Assembly: GCA_003117195.1 (NCBI GenBank)
Contig: BDSI01000130.1
Coordinates: 124,001-188,000, forward strand
From: Eudorina sp. 2006-703-Eu-15
Taxonomy: Eukaryota; Chlorophyta; Chlorophyceae; Chlamydomonadales; Volvocaceae
Direction of reading: 5' to 3'
DNA: 64,000 nt
In this document: piece by piece, positions 1 to 12,400 of the stretch
Position numbering within the stretch: the stretch's first letter is position 1
Layout of the letters: each line of letters begins with the position of its first letter
Translations under genes and position numbers: made by a program
The notes under the pieces: generated by a model
What the model was told of the DNA's origin: nothing
Seen by the model: the letters and a program-made list of their open reading frames with translations, nothing else
The model's database searches: none

Positions 1-753
1 ACGAGCAGCCCACATGGGGACAGGCAAATAACGCGACACCTGCCGGTACTTCCCATGTGCACGCTTAGCTTGTGCCACGTTCATCAAATGCCCCGCAATT
101 GTTGCGGAGGTAATGGAGCACGACGTACAGAAGCCCTCTCTCCGGGGGAGGTCAACCAGTGCACTACTGTGAATCTTGATGACTTCTGCAGAAAGCCATT
201 TGTGATGCGCTGTCGATACAGAACGACGCTGCCAAAACTTTTACGGTTTCGGAGCGGGCGAGCGCTAACCGACTGTCGAATCGCGGCCCCTGCCTTGACA
301 GTCGCCTCCGCCCGCTTGCCCGCTTGGAGCGCTTGGAGTGCCCGACGGGCGACACGCTGAGCGTGCACGGAAATGCAGTATTCATAATGCCCTAACTCGC
401 ACCTGTCATAGTTGTTCCGAGGAGTATGTCAACCATGCGGTTGGGACCTGTTCGAACAGTCCCGTGCTTGGGAACAACTGACCTTCTTCCGAAGCTGAGC
501 CCAGAGGCGGATAACCTAGAGCCTAACTGTGTCAACCCCGCGTAGAAGGGAAATCCCTTGAACGGCAAGTTATCGTGAGCCACAGCCCAAACCTCAAGCA
601 TACCGTGAAAACAAGACATCAGCCATCCCCTCCGTCGGGAATCCCACCTGATCCCACCTGCTGGTCTATGCTGAGAAAGCCAAGGAGCGGTCGCTGCCAC
701 CCTCCTTCCTCCTTGCGGCAGCGCCGCTCAGTCCTCCGTGCTCTGGCAGACCC
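1..753. other. No gene supported (5' end of window)
   Basis: Only short overlapping reading frames without family resemblance or splice-consistent continuation. The last 100-200 bases probably hold the promoter and 5' UTR of the gene starting at 754. Confidence 0.4.
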
Positions 754-3700
754 ATGGGTCTCTTCGCCCGCTTCGCTTTCGCCCTGCTGCTAGTCTGCGC
801 ATCTGCGCTGCCGACGGCAGTGCGGGCGGCGGCCGTCACGACCGACCGCGCACGCAGCAGCGTCCGCCGCACCGAACATATCTCCGCTGCCGTGGCGGCC
901 ATGCGCCTGGCCGCCGCCGCCACCGCCGGCACCCGGCGCGTCTTCGCGGGGGCCGGGGCCCAGGGCGGTGCCATGCCGGACGAGCTGCAGGGGGGATTGT
1001 GGACCCGCAGCGGCGGGCCCCGGCGACAACTGCTTGAGACATCGGCGTCGGAGTCGGTCTCGTCCGAGTTCGATGGTGGAAGGGGTGATGTTGGCGCGGT
1101 GGACGGGGTGGACGTGGACGTGGACGGTGACGTGGTGGCACCAGGGCCAAAAGCGGCGACGACTCCAGGGGAGGCGCCGCGCGGCGTGCGCGGCGGCAGC
1201 CGCAATGTGCGGGATGCTCCGGTGTCTGGCGGCGAGGAGTCGCGCCGGGAGGCCGACGTCGTGAGGTCCGCGGACGGTGTGGGCAGGGAGGGCGACGGCG
1301 ACTGGGAGCCCGACTGGGCAGCAGGCATGGACGGCAGTAGCACCAGCAGGAATCACAGCAGCAGCAACAGCAGCAGCAACAGCACTAGCAGCAGCAACAG
1401 CAGCCGTAACAACAGTAGCAGCAACAGCAACCGCAACAACAGTAGCAGCAATAGTAGCAGTAGCAGCAGTAGTCGCAGCAACGAGGTACTGGACACGGAG
1501 ACGGAGAGGCGGCGGCGAATCAGTGCTGCCGCCGCAGCCGATCCTTGCGCCGCCTCCGACTCTGGGGCGCCGTCGACAGATGCAGCGCCGCCGCCGTCGC
1601 CGCCGTCGCCGCCGCCGTCGCCGCCGTCAGCGTTATCGCAGTCCCCTTCGGTGGGAGCAGTGGGACAAGCCGAGTACTCCTCGATGTTCAAGACACCCGT
1701 GTGTGATGCACGCGGCCGGACGAGTTGCGTGGCATCTGGGTGAGTACGGCAACAGTGTACGACAAGTGGTACGGCTGTAAGTACATTCGGTGTGGTATGG
1801 AATAAGGGGCGGCACGACATGACCGGAGGACAGGCTGTGCGTGCAAAGCATGTTGCGATGGCCTGAGGATGTAGCACCAGTACACTTGAGGATGTAGCAC
1901 CAGAGCTGTAGCATGGACCTCTCGCATGTGGTTGGAGCACTTTCAATGTGCGCGCAGCATCTCTCACTACGTAGCACGGCATAGCATACCACGGGGCATT
2001 TATTCGTGTTTGTGTGGATGCTACAGTCTCCTTGGACGTAGCATTCATGGAGGCTGCAGCGCCACATCCTCCTCTTCGACCAGTCCGGACATCGCCTCGG
2101 TCGACCCTCGCAACCCCAACGTCGCCCCCCTCTATTTGTCCTGTCCCCGCTGTCGTCCATGCAATCATATCCGCTGTCCTTGCACATACAAACGCGACAA
2201 ACGAGGCAGGAGTGCGTGCTGTGCAATGGGGCATGGTAGTGCCCCCCGGTCGCCCACGGGCATGTGGGGGACCAGCTGCAGTGCTCACTGCCGAGCCTCC
2301 TGGCGCCCCGAGGCTGAGCGGCTCGGTAGCCTTTGAGCACCTCTGTCAGGTTGTCACTGGTCACCACCTGCGGTCGGTCACAGCGGTCCTCCGCTCCTCC
2401 CTGTCCCCTCCCGCTCCGCAAACAAAACATGCGGCCAGGCTGGCCGGCAAGGGCCCGGGCGGCGAGGTCCTCGCGTCCAACACGCTGTACGGCGACTGCC
2501 GCGACGGGCGGCCCGGCAACGCCAGCGGCTACGTCGCAGCGGTGGCGGTGACGGCGGCGATCCCGGATGTCGTACTCCGCAGGCAGGTGCCGTACTGCCG
2601 TTGCTTGCGGGAGGCAGGCGGGCGGCGTGGTGCCCGGTACTGCTCTGTAAAGCTGTCGAGAGCGAGCGCCCGCGTTCCGCTGGCCCCCACTCCTCCCTTG
2701 CCGCTCTGCTCCCCCGCTGCTCCCCCGCACCCACCCCGCTGCTCCCCCGCTGCTTCCCTGCTGCTCCCCCGCTGCTGCTGCTGCGCCGACAGCGGCGAGC
2801 TGGCTGTCCTGCAGGCGCGGGTGATGTGCGCGGCTGCGCCCAAACTGTCGTACGTCGACTTTTTCTATTCGAACGACACGAGTATGGTGGGTGGCGGGCT
2901 GGTGGGCGGGTCAGGAGGGGCAATGGGAGGGCGGGTGCTGAGCACGTTAAACTGCGACCGTGACAGGGCGCTGTTTGCTATCGCTGTTTGCTATCGCTGT
3001 TTGCTATCGCTGTTTGCTATCGCTGTTTGCTATCGCTGTTTGCTATCGCTGTTTGCTATCGCTGTTTGCTATCGCTGTAACTGTTGCTGTCACTAACGCT
3101 GTCACTGTCAAAGATGTCATTATCGCTGTTACTATCTATCGCTGATTCCCTTGCACGATACGGGTATCTGATGTGAAGGATGCCCCGGCATGACACCGCT
3201 GCTGTCGATGTCGATGGTGCGGCCCGGGATGCAGGGCCCCAACCGGCAATGGATCTGGCTGTCCACGCTGCCGTGCATCCCGCGGGTCGACGCCGCCAGC
3301 GGCAGGGCCGGCTGGTTCGACGCCACCTCCCCCGCCTTCCGCATTCCCGAGGGCGTCCTCGACACCTCCTTCGTCGCGCGCGTTCAGCTGCGAGAAACGC
3401 CGCCCAGTGATGCCGCCGCTCAAGATGGAGATGACGTGGACAGACGCGAGGAGGAGCCGGGGGTGCAGCCGCAACCCTGCGAGGATGGGAAGTACGGCAG
3501 CAACGACAGGGATGATCTTGTCGTACGGGTTTGCCCTGCGCGGCAGCGCCCGACGGCGGCGCGGTCTGCACGGCCGGCGGATGACGCGACGGCGGCGGTG
3601 GTGATGGTGCCCCTGCAGCCCGACCCGCAAGAACTGCAGCAACAGCAGCAGCAGCCGCAGCAGCCACCACGAAAGGAGCGCAATCATCATCAGCAGCAGG

Positions 3701-3933
3701 AGCAGCAGGAGCAGGAGCAGGAGCAACAGCAGCAGCTCGGGGAACTCCGGCTGGCTGGCCCTGGCCCTGGCGCTGGCCCTGGCGTTGGTGTTGGTGTTGG
3801 TGTGGTGGGTGTCGGCAGTGGGGCGCTGCGGGGCACGGCCGGGCGAGTCGCCTCGGTCCTGCCGCGGCGTGTCAATGTCAACCCCATCTGGGCCACCTTC
3901 GCGGCGCGTCGGGGCGGCTTTGGCCGCCGGTGA
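754..3933 (+). CDS. Secreted wall/matrix-type protein with Ser-Pro rod and a C-terminal DDLV-type module
   Basis: The start at 754 gives a clear signal peptide (FARFAFALLLVCASALP, likely cut near residue 25). Exon 1 (754-1739) then encodes an acidic low-complexity region, a Ser/Asn tract (about residues 195-245) and a PPPSPPSPPPSPPS rod typical of volvocine hydroxyproline-rich glycoproteins. Exon 2 (from 2439) joins in phase and reads SGLAGKGPGGEVLASNTL. Exon 3 ends at 2886 and contains YVDFFYSNDTSM. Exon 4 starts at 3235 and contains WIWLSTLPCIPR and, near 3505-3530, NDRDDLVVRV. This order (NTL...FYYSND...W...DDLV) resembles, from memory, a module recurrent in Chlamydomonas and Volvox extracellular proteins. 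The exon 2/3 border is uncertain: the donor is either 2610 CAG/GTGCCG or CC/GTACTG a few bases on. The end is also uncertain: the frame used stops at 3933 after a Gln-rich tract, but another frame encodes a hydrophobic helix over 3752-3800. Function unknown; probably extracellular or cell-wall. Confidence 0.55.
2970..3078. repeat. 13-bp tandem repeat, about 8 copies
   Basis: GCTGTTTGCTATC is repeated head to tail with almost no divergence inside the third intron of the secreted-protein gene. The lack of divergence suggests recent expansion. Confidence 0.95.
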
Positions 3934-6501
3934 CGAGCCCGAGTGAATCCTTCCGGGGGGTAGGTAGCTAGGTACTGGGCGGGACCCTGGTGGACCCTAG
4001 TGGGACCCTGGTGGTCAACGGGACGGCGGACAGGCGGGGGAGCTTCGAACGGACGTGTGACTGCATCTGGGCCAAGGGGCGCAGGGAGCGAGCGGTGCAG
4101 GTAAGTCAGTATGCAAGTGATACTATATTAATAATAATGATGATGTCACAGTGGATGTCAGGGTGTCAGCGGGTGTGATTGCCCAGGGCTGAGGCGCCCT
4201 GGGTGCCCAAGGCGTGACCCTCAAGGATGGAGCTGGAGGAGGCCCCCCGATGCGACCCCAGGTGCTTGGCCCTTGGCGTGTATAGGCAGGGCGCGGCGCG
4301 TGACAGGTGTGCTCGCTGGCGCACGTTCAGATTCAAAATTCAAATCTGCGCCCGTGGCGCCATTGTACGAGCGAATGCAGAGCATGTACCCACCGCACCT
4401 GCCGGGCAGTGGGCACCGCCTCTTTGAGTGCTATGGACGGCTTCCAGTGATTGCGTCTTTTAGTTCAGGTGCTGTACAGCGAGGACGCTGCCACCAAACT
4501 CGGGGTGCTGAGCGTTGTACCACCGGCGATCACTAAGCGACGCGCCTTTTGCGACATGTTAGGTATGGCGACTGCTTTGGGAACGGCCACGCGGCACATG
4601 GCCGTGCTGTTCCTTCGCTGTGTGTGGGTTGTGGGCTGCGGCAGGTAGGGCGAGAAGCCTGTTATTTGATCTTGTACGGCCTCACCTGACAAGCACAGGT
4701 AACGTTCCTGGCTTCGTGCTGGCCTCATGCAGTGGTACTGCCCTTGTGAAAAGCCTATCTGGGTTCCGAAATTTCTGTGTAGTAAAAGGGACTGGAATGA
4801 GCTGCTGCGCGAATCAGGTGCATCGGCATCTAGGTGCAGTGCGTGCGCGCAGGCTGCACGTATTGCAGGGAGCGGTGCGCTGCCCTGAAAACTCAAGGTC
4901 CGGTGCCTTGGACCAGGATTCCATTGTACTGTAAACATGCTGCCAACGGAAGGGCCCCCTCGTAACAACATACGGTATGCCCCGCGGGGCGCTTGTCGAA
5001 ACGCGCAACACCGTCCCTACAGGTCCTCTAGCCTCCTCAAGCGCTCCCACAGCGCCCCTTGAAGCACACAAGCACAGACAGACCATGCAATCCCTTGTGC
5101 GGGGTATTGTGGTAAGTAATGGTAACTGGTTTGGGTCGGGCGCGTTTCCTTGTTCAGCACACAGGGATCATCATGCATGTGCCGTACCGCTGCCGTACCA
5201 TCCTACCACACCGGGAAGTGAGCAGTACCAGCATTCGACCGCTGGTCCAGAAACGCCTCTCACGGCGCACCCACAGTCGCCAGCCATGGGCCGTGTAGCA
5301 GGCTGCAACGTGCAGCCTTACCGCAGCGCAAACGATGACCCGGTCGGTCAGGAAGTCGGGAATGCCCCGACCCCCGACCCTCCGTTGCCCCGACGGTCAC
5401 ATGGCCAATCAACCAACCAATCTACCGGTTCGTGAACAGCGGCGACGTCCGGCCACCATAAGTCAGTGTCCACGAACGGTACTGAACGTTGGCACAGCGC
5501 GCAGCAGAAACAGATAACCGTGTGTCGACGTGCCCGGAGGAAACCCTGGACGACGTTTCCCACGGGCTCGCCGCAGCTTAAAGCAATGCTTGGAGCCAGC
5601 ACTCCATGTACAGTTCTGAACTTTAGTGAGCAGGCGCCCGGCATGACTCTTATGGCAGAGACCGCATGGACTATCACTCGATCTGTCCGCCAAGATCTTA
5701 CTTCGTTTCTGCTAGCCTTCCAAGCTAGCACCATCTATCTTTTGCCTACGGCCAGCCGACCTCTCTCGCCATCTCGCTTACAAAAGCAGGGACTTGCGAA
5801 TCATGAAAACCAAGACACATGGTAACATGTGCTCTAGTAGTACACGTGCCGTCGTACTATGTTACACATCGTACAGCATGCAGTTCATTACAACAGGCGA
5901 CGTCCCCATGCATAAGGCGACATTCCCAAGCACCGTACACGCGTGCTGCGCCGACCAGAGGAACGTTTCTATGAGCACCGCGGTGAGCAAAGACCCGCAT
6001 CGGGGATGCGTACCGACCAAAGGAACGTTTCTGTGGGCACCGCGGGGAACCAATACCATAAGGGAAGCGTGCTCCGTGCAGACATGCGAGAGAGACCGTG
6101 AACCCAATCAAATGGTGTCGATGTGCGCAAACATGCCCAGGCCGCCCATCTTGTAAAAAGCAGCTGAGCTTGCAACGGACTTTGTTCACTCTGCTCGAAA
6201 CAACCCGATGCGTCCGGCCACCTGCCCATATGCCATCTGCGCCGCGCCGCGCCGAACACTGCATAAGCTGTTGCGCAGCTCCCTTCAGTTTTGGCACCGA
6301 TCCGCGCATGCACACCAGCCAAGTGCAATGGAATCGATACCGTACATGTGAAGCTTTCCCTGTGTACCGTAGTGCCTGTAAACCTGCTGCTCGTACAAGG
6401 AACACCCGTCGCACTCAGCCACTTACGGTACTTCCCCCTTATTGACGGACCCACCATCGGTGCGTCTGCGGGGCGTTACCATACCCCGCACGTCAGCTCA
6501 T
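3934..6501. other. No gene supported; intergenic or UTR
   Basis: Reading frames are short on both strands. The plus-strand frame around 5466-5825 (119 codons) has a fairly balanced composition, but I do not recognise it and it has no splice partner. The stretch lies between the 3' ends of a plus-strand and a minus-strand gene, so much of it may be UTR. It contains the imperfect direct repeat at 5951-6052. Confidence 0.4.
5951..6052. repeat. Imperfect 40-bp direct repeat, spacing 62 bp
   Basis: Copy 1 (5951-5990) and copy 2 (6013-6052) both begin CCGACCA and share GGAACGTTTCT and GCACCGCGG. About 34 of 40 positions match. No gene or known element explains it. Confidence 0.85.
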
Positions 6502-7760
6502 TCATGACGGCATGGGGGGCAACGAGGGCTCGGTCCAAACGAGAAACTGGTTCAGCACAATGGCCGGGACAGCGGTCAGCTGTTTGATGCCATTCGGGTC
6601 TTGCCCGCCCCGGACCATGCCAATAAGGAAGCCATCGAGGTTGAGGATGGGGCTGCCTGCAAACTCGGGCTCCGCGAACGTGTTAATGGTGAGCGACTCG
6701 AAGTTCCGGCAGGAAACGGTGCCGCTTCGCATGATCAGCTGCGGCGCCACCTGCGCCCCGAAACCAACCACGCAGGCGCTGTCGCCGGTGCTCCCGACAG
6801 CGCCGTACAGCCGGGGTCGGTGGGGCTGCTGCTGCGGCGCCTCGAACATCAGCGCATCCGGACACCAGTTGGCGCGGCCGGGCGCAGCCTCATGCCGCAG
6901 CCCTGCTTTTACCCGAGTAAGCGGATACGCGGCGTTGAACAGCGCATCGTAGGTGCTCAAGGCGTAAAAGTGCGTCGCGCCGCTGTCCAATGCGCTCGCG
7001 CTGGTATGACGAGAGGTCTGTCGGCGCCATAATAAAAGCCGTTCAGGAACGTCACTGGCTGCCTTGCCTCTCGACTCGGTGTCAGTGTGGGCACTCGGCC
7101 TGGTAATCAGTTTGCTGGCGGCGTTAGTTCTGTGAGGCAGACGTACGCGCTGTGCCCCTGCCTTGCGAGCCGTGCGTTTGTTGCCAGTCGTCTTCTTACA
7201 GCAGGTCGAGTGAGCCACCCAGCAGCCGCCACCGCGGGCAGTTTCGTCTCTGCTGCTCGCACATCCCCAACCGCTAGGCACATGCTTTGTCGATTGTACG
7301 GTAGCCTGCCGTGACAGTGCGGCGGCCGCTGGCCGTTGGCCGAGCGGACCCCATCGAACGGCAGCGACCCCCTCCGCACAGCAGGACCGCCAGGACCAAG
7401 CACGCCACGATGCAGGCAGTGCGCGGGTGGGCTGGATGACGGCCCCGGGACACATCGTATACCCCCACACCTGCGGCCCACAGACGCCCATCCGCGTCGC
7501 GGAACACCAGCTCCGGCAAAAGCCCACGCAGCCGCCTCCAGACCGTCAGTGAGAGCGAGCCCGTGGGAGCGCGCCGTGCTGCTCCCTCCCTCATCGGCAG
7601 CATCCCGGTCCGATCCCGTCTCGTCTCTGCTTGCGCCATCACCGTCTATGGTATACAGGTATCCGTCGCTCGGGTATGCTGTCGTTCCGCGCGCGTCGTC
7701 TAAGGCATGGATGGAGACGACCACCTCATCCCACAGCACGATCAAACAAACACCGCCCAC
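6502..7760 (-). CDS. Trypsin-like (chymotrypsin-fold) protein, C-terminal part; catalytic Ser position appears to be Ala
   Basis: The last exon (stop at 6502, open up to about 6995) reads as the C-terminal beta-barrel of an S1/Deg-type peptidase: a strand around ACVVGFGAQVAPQLIM, then SGTVSC, then FAEPEFAGSPILNLDG followed by FLIGMVRGG. Aligned on the usual GNSGGP-(L/V)-LN-x-DG signature, the nucleophile Ser falls on Ala (EFAGSP). This suggests an inactive or non-canonical member; plant paralogues lacking this Ser are known to me. Upstream, the frame beginning after a CAG acceptor near 7760 (LIVLWDEVVVSIHALDD) looks coding and strand-rich, but the exons joining it to the C-terminal part were not resolved and the His and Asp of the triad were not found. 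Start codon unknown; the gene may extend beyond 8 kb. Fold assignment moderate, function open. Confidence 0.5.
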
Positions 7761-9441
7761 CTGCTGAGTAAGGTATTAGCACACACACACACATGCATAC
7801 ATGCAGACGTGCACCGCGGTCCTTCACAAAATACACTTCTTCGTGGACAGCGTCCCCCGCCAGACCCGTGCCGTACCGTACCGTACCGTACCCTACCGTA
7901 CCGTGCGTCGGTGTACATCGCTCGTGCAGCTGCGCAACCTGCCATGGGCGTCCATGGTCGTACGGGTCCATGCTGACACGACTTCTTTGCGCCCGCTGTT
8001 ACTCACCCAGGATGATAAATACCGTACACGGCGTCAACCAACAAAAGGGTTGGGGGTAGCGCCCCGGCGGAGCGGACGCCCCGGAGGACGTCACGCATTT
8101 TTTGCCTGCACACCGGATGACGCAAAAGCGGTCTAAAACGTGTATCCTGTCGCGAGCTGTGTATGATGCCTGGTCAGCGCTCCGACGACCACCGGAAGCG
8201 ACAACCTCGCACGCGCCACCACCAAACAATCACGTCCCCGCGCCACCACCAAACAATCACGTCCCCGTATCGGACGGGTTGAGCCCCTCATTGCATCACA
8301 TCCACACCACCTCACTGTGTTTAGAAATGAAACCACCTCACTGCGTGTCCACGTGCGCACACCCACCCACCCATATCCGCACAGTACACATGCACCTTGG
8401 TGTAAGCTGGTACGGCAAAAGCCGTACAGATGCTCAAAATATAGGGCGCCCAAATCATCCATCCGGCCCCAACCATCCGGTACGCCTTTGCGTCTTATCA
8501 CCTCGCGGCTCACGCCCTCCCCGTCCAAACACAACAAATAATATACACCGCGCTGCGCACAATCATAGTACGGTACACCTTTCTCCGCAGTCACATCACC
8601 AATCAGCAGCAGATGAGGTGAGGCGGCGGATCGCTCGTCCTCCCGGATCGCTGCGCCCCTGCGCTGAAACGTCACTCGCTCGTCCATTGACCACACGCCG
8701 TACGGCTAATTATCCAGCCACCCATCCAACCATCCATTCAGCCATCCCTCCACCCGGCCAGCTAGCCCTACACCCACCCGCCCAGCCAGCCAGCCAGCTA
8801 GCTAGCCGGCCCTCCAGCCAGCAGGGTCAGTGCGTCAGTGCGTCTGGGTCCAGGCGCGAGGTCCAGACGACAGCAGGGGGGCATATCCGAACCCGGAGCC
8901 CCGAGTCTGCTGCCGACTCATGACGCCTATGTTATTCCGCGCGGGCAGGCAGGCAGCCGCCGTTGTGCCGCTGCAGTCACTGCCTGCCCCAACCCGCAGC
9001 CTGCACGTGCTCCTATGGCCCATCACACATCCGCACAACCGCCCCTTGATGCCCATTGCTCAAAGAGCCGTTCATCAGGTCGCTGTTACCGCTCCTGCCT
9101 GGGCACCCCCCGCTGCCACCGTATATGCTAGCGGCCCGGGCCCCACCTTGCTGCCGCCGACCCCGACCCTGCTACTGCGGCCGGTGCTAAATCCTGCTGC
9201 TGTTGCTGTCAGGGCCGCACGTGTTCATGCTACCCTTGGTCAGGGCTTGCGAGCCCCTCGTCAAGCCTCCTGCAGCCTCCTGAAATACACACACATACAC
9301 ATGTCACATGTCACGCACGCCTGCCTGGCCTGCCTACGGACACACAGACCAGGCTGCCAAGTATCTTTGGGCCTGGGTGGGCCGGGAGGGCTTCTCGTTA
9401 AACACACACATCAGGCCAGGCGGGTCCCTTCTCTAAACACA
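7761..9441. other. No gene firmly supported; short repeats and unassigned frames
   Basis: This probably holds the 5' part of the trypsin-like gene and the 3' flank of the coiled-coil gene, both on the minus strand. A minus frame at 8133-8696 (187 codons) has a plausible protein-like stretch (PHLLLIGDVTAEKGVPYY) that I do not recognise. There is a CCGTA pentamer run near 7868-7905 and a 27-bp perfect duplication at 8214-8266 (unit contains CCACCACCAAACAATCACG). Confidence 0.35.
9388..9440. repeat. TAAACAC-type dispersed minisatellite, locus 1
   Basis: Two copies of a core ending TAAACAC alternate with the locus-specific segment ATCAGGCCAGG, just 3' of the coiled-coil gene stop. Similar cores with other flanking segments recur at about 20130, 25723, 32595, 47600, 51365 and 58812. 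Confidence 0.7.
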
Positions 9442-12400
9442 TCAGGCCAGGTCCTTCAGCAGATCGCCTCCATGGCCGCCCTCCCGCTGCTCCTGCTGCT
9501 CCTCCCACCAGTCGCTCGCCTGCTCGTGCACCGACCGGGCCAGCGCCAGCGGCAGCGACGCCACCACCGCCGCCCAGGCGTACACCGCCTGGGCGGAGGG
9601 GCCCTTGTCCGGCACCGGGGCGGCCGGGTGGTCCCCAGGGACCTGCTGGGCCACCTGCTGCTGCCGCCGCCGCACCTGAGCCTGAGCCTGCGGGTGATGG
9701 CGTTGCGCGTGCTGCTGCTGCTGCCGCTGCTGCGCCGCCGCCGCCGCTGCCGCCGCCGCCGCCCTGGCGCGGGCGGGTCCGACCTTCCGTCGAGAGCCCG
9801 GAACGCTGACCGGTAACACAGCGGCCGCTGCTGCCAGTAGTCCTCCCGCCTGCAGGTCAGAAGTCGAGGGCGCAGCGGTGGTGGCGGCCGTGTCTGCCGC
9901 TCCTGTTGCCGCCGCCGCCACCTCCGTTGCAAGGCCGGATGGGGGGCTGCCCAGACCACCACCACCACCGCCACCACTATCACCGCCGCCACCACCACCG
10001 CCACTGAGGTGGCCATCGCGGCCGTCATCGCTGTCCTGTAGGCGCCGCGCCTGCTGTCCCTGCTGCGCCTGCTGCGCCTGCTGTCCCTGCTGCGCCTGCT
10101 GTCCCTGCTGCGCCTGCTGTCTCTCCCTGGCGCGGCTGCGTCTGCGTCCCAGCATCTCCCGGTACAGCGCCGCCGCCAGCAGCGTGCTGCCGTCCGAGCT
10201 GCCCTCCATGACATCGCTCACGGGCATGGACCGGGGCTCCTGCGCCGCGGACGCGGATGGCGACGCATACTCAGTCGGCCGCGGCTCCGTCGCCGGCGCC
10301 GCCGAAGCTGCCGCAGACGGCGGCGACGGCGGCGGCGGCGGCGCGCGCTTCCGACCCGCGCCCAAGATGCCCATGAGGCCGCCCAGGAAGCCCCCGGCCC
10401 TGCCGCCACTGCTGCTCCGGGTTGCAGACCCTGGGCTGGCGCTGCGTGCTGCTGCTGCTGCAGGCAGCTCGGGCTGCTGCCGCTGTGGTTGCACAGCCGC
10501 CGCCGGTGCCGCTGCCGGGACCAAGGGCTGCTGATGCGGTGTCGACCACGGCGCCTTACGCTGGGCCTGTTGTTGTTGTTGCTGCTGCTGATGTTGTTGC
10601 TGCTGCTCATGCGCCGGTTCTGGGGCTGGGGCCACCGCGGGCCCCGTCGCAGCTGCCGGGGGCGCGGGCGCTGCCGCCGGGGCGTCGGTGACGGCCAGGT
10701 GCCATGGGCCCACGGAGTCGGCCGGCCCGGCCGATGGGCTGGCGGCGTCCCGGACCTCGGCGGCCGCGGCACCGCCGCCGCCGGAGCTGTCATTTCCCCC
10801 GACCGTGGCGCTGTGAGCGGCACCCCCGGCGAGGTCCAGGCTGCCGCCGGAGGATGAGGAGGAGCCCGCGCGGATGTTCCGACTGGGCACCACGTTGTTC
10901 GCCACAACGGACGACGGCGCCGCCGCCGCCGCCGCTGTGGCCGACGATGGTGGCGACGATGACCCAGGCGCGGAGGCACCGCCAACGGCGGTCGCCGGTG
11001 GAGTCGGGTCTGCGAACCGGGAGGGGGCGTCGGCGCCAGCCGGCGTGGCATCGAACGGCTCCGCGAAGCCGTCCAAGAAGGCGGCGCCGAAGACGGCGGC
11101 GGCGGCGCGGTCGCTCTGTTGGCGCTGCTGCAGCTCCTGCACTTGGACCTGGGGGGCCAGACGGGGTACGACAGGGGACCAGTCGGGAGCCGGTGAGGTC
11201 GTCTGAAGAGGGACGGGCGGATGCAGGCACCGACAGATGGGTTAAATTGAAAAAAGAAATAAACCCAAAGAACGAACCCAGGTACACCCAACATAACTCT
11301 GTATACTTACGTGGCGCGGTACCTGCATAGCAAAGGAAATATAGAGACCGCGCGCGGGCGCGTGGCGGCGCGGCCGCGCTGCCGCCGGTGCAGCAGCAAG
11401 CAAGATGCGAACCCGGCCCAACCCGAGAAAGACAGATACGTTACCGACCGATGGGTGCATCTGTGGCCCTCCACCTCTCCCTCGGGAGAGCTCGACAGCA
11501 CACACACACCCCAAATAGCCGGTGGCGCCGGTCCGCGCGAAGGGGACTTAATCTTGAAGTTGGGAAGCTGATGGGAGCACTCTGGGTCTTCGCTACGTCG
11601 CCGTCCGGGGGTTTGCCGAGTGCCTGGCCGTGCTCCTGCTCCGACACTGCGGATGAATGCCACCCATCTCCCCATCTCGCAACGGCGATGAGCCCCTGCG
11701 GTAGCACCATCCCGTCCCCGCGCTCACGCCACCCCGCCCCGGCTCCGCCCTGTCCTCGCCCCGCCCCGCCCCGGCACACTCCCCCCTCCGGACTGCGGTC
11801 TTGTCACCTTCCCCCCCCCCGACGCACCTGCAGCGCCGCCACCATGCCCAGCGCCTGGTGCAGCGCCCGGGAGCGGTCCTCCAGCTGGGCCTCGTAGCCG
11901 CGACGGAGCTGCAGTGGCGGGCGTGTCATGGTGGCCGGTACCCGGTCGGGAGGGGCGGGGGGAAGGGGCCAGACGGGAGGGGGCCCGGATGCCGTCAGCG
12001 GGGGCCGTCCTCGTCTTCGTTTGCGACCGGAAATTTCCCACAGCACTCACTACACAGCTCTGCGGGCCTACGTAACAACCTAACAAGGAATACGCAGCAG
12101 CAGCTTTGCAGCTATTGAGACGTGGGACGGATTTTCTACGGAAATCGACGGCGCCAGGAAATATGTCCGGACCGGAGCGAGCAGGTGCTCTGGGTGGGGA
12201 CCTTGGTCGCGCTAGGTGTGAAATCCGGGTCCGGATCAACCGGGTCAGGGTCCGGGCGCAGGAGGGTGTCAAGATGGGACCAACGCAGGCTTCATGAGAG
12301 CAGTGGCGGGGAAAGAAGCAGCAGCGCTCCCAGCAGCTGGCCGCCGTCCACGTGAGGCAACGCAACGCGACGCAGCGCGACGCAACGCAACGCGTTCGCG

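Noticed and set aside
1353..2288. 311-codon minus frame with a poly-Leu run
   Set aside because: It is the complement of the AGC/AAC Ser-Asn repeat in the secreted-protein exon; composition is purely repeat-derived.
4118..4200. Possible C/D snoRNA (ATGATGATG ... CTGA)
   Set aside because: No terminal stem, no plausible C'/D' boxes and no rRNA complementarity noticed.
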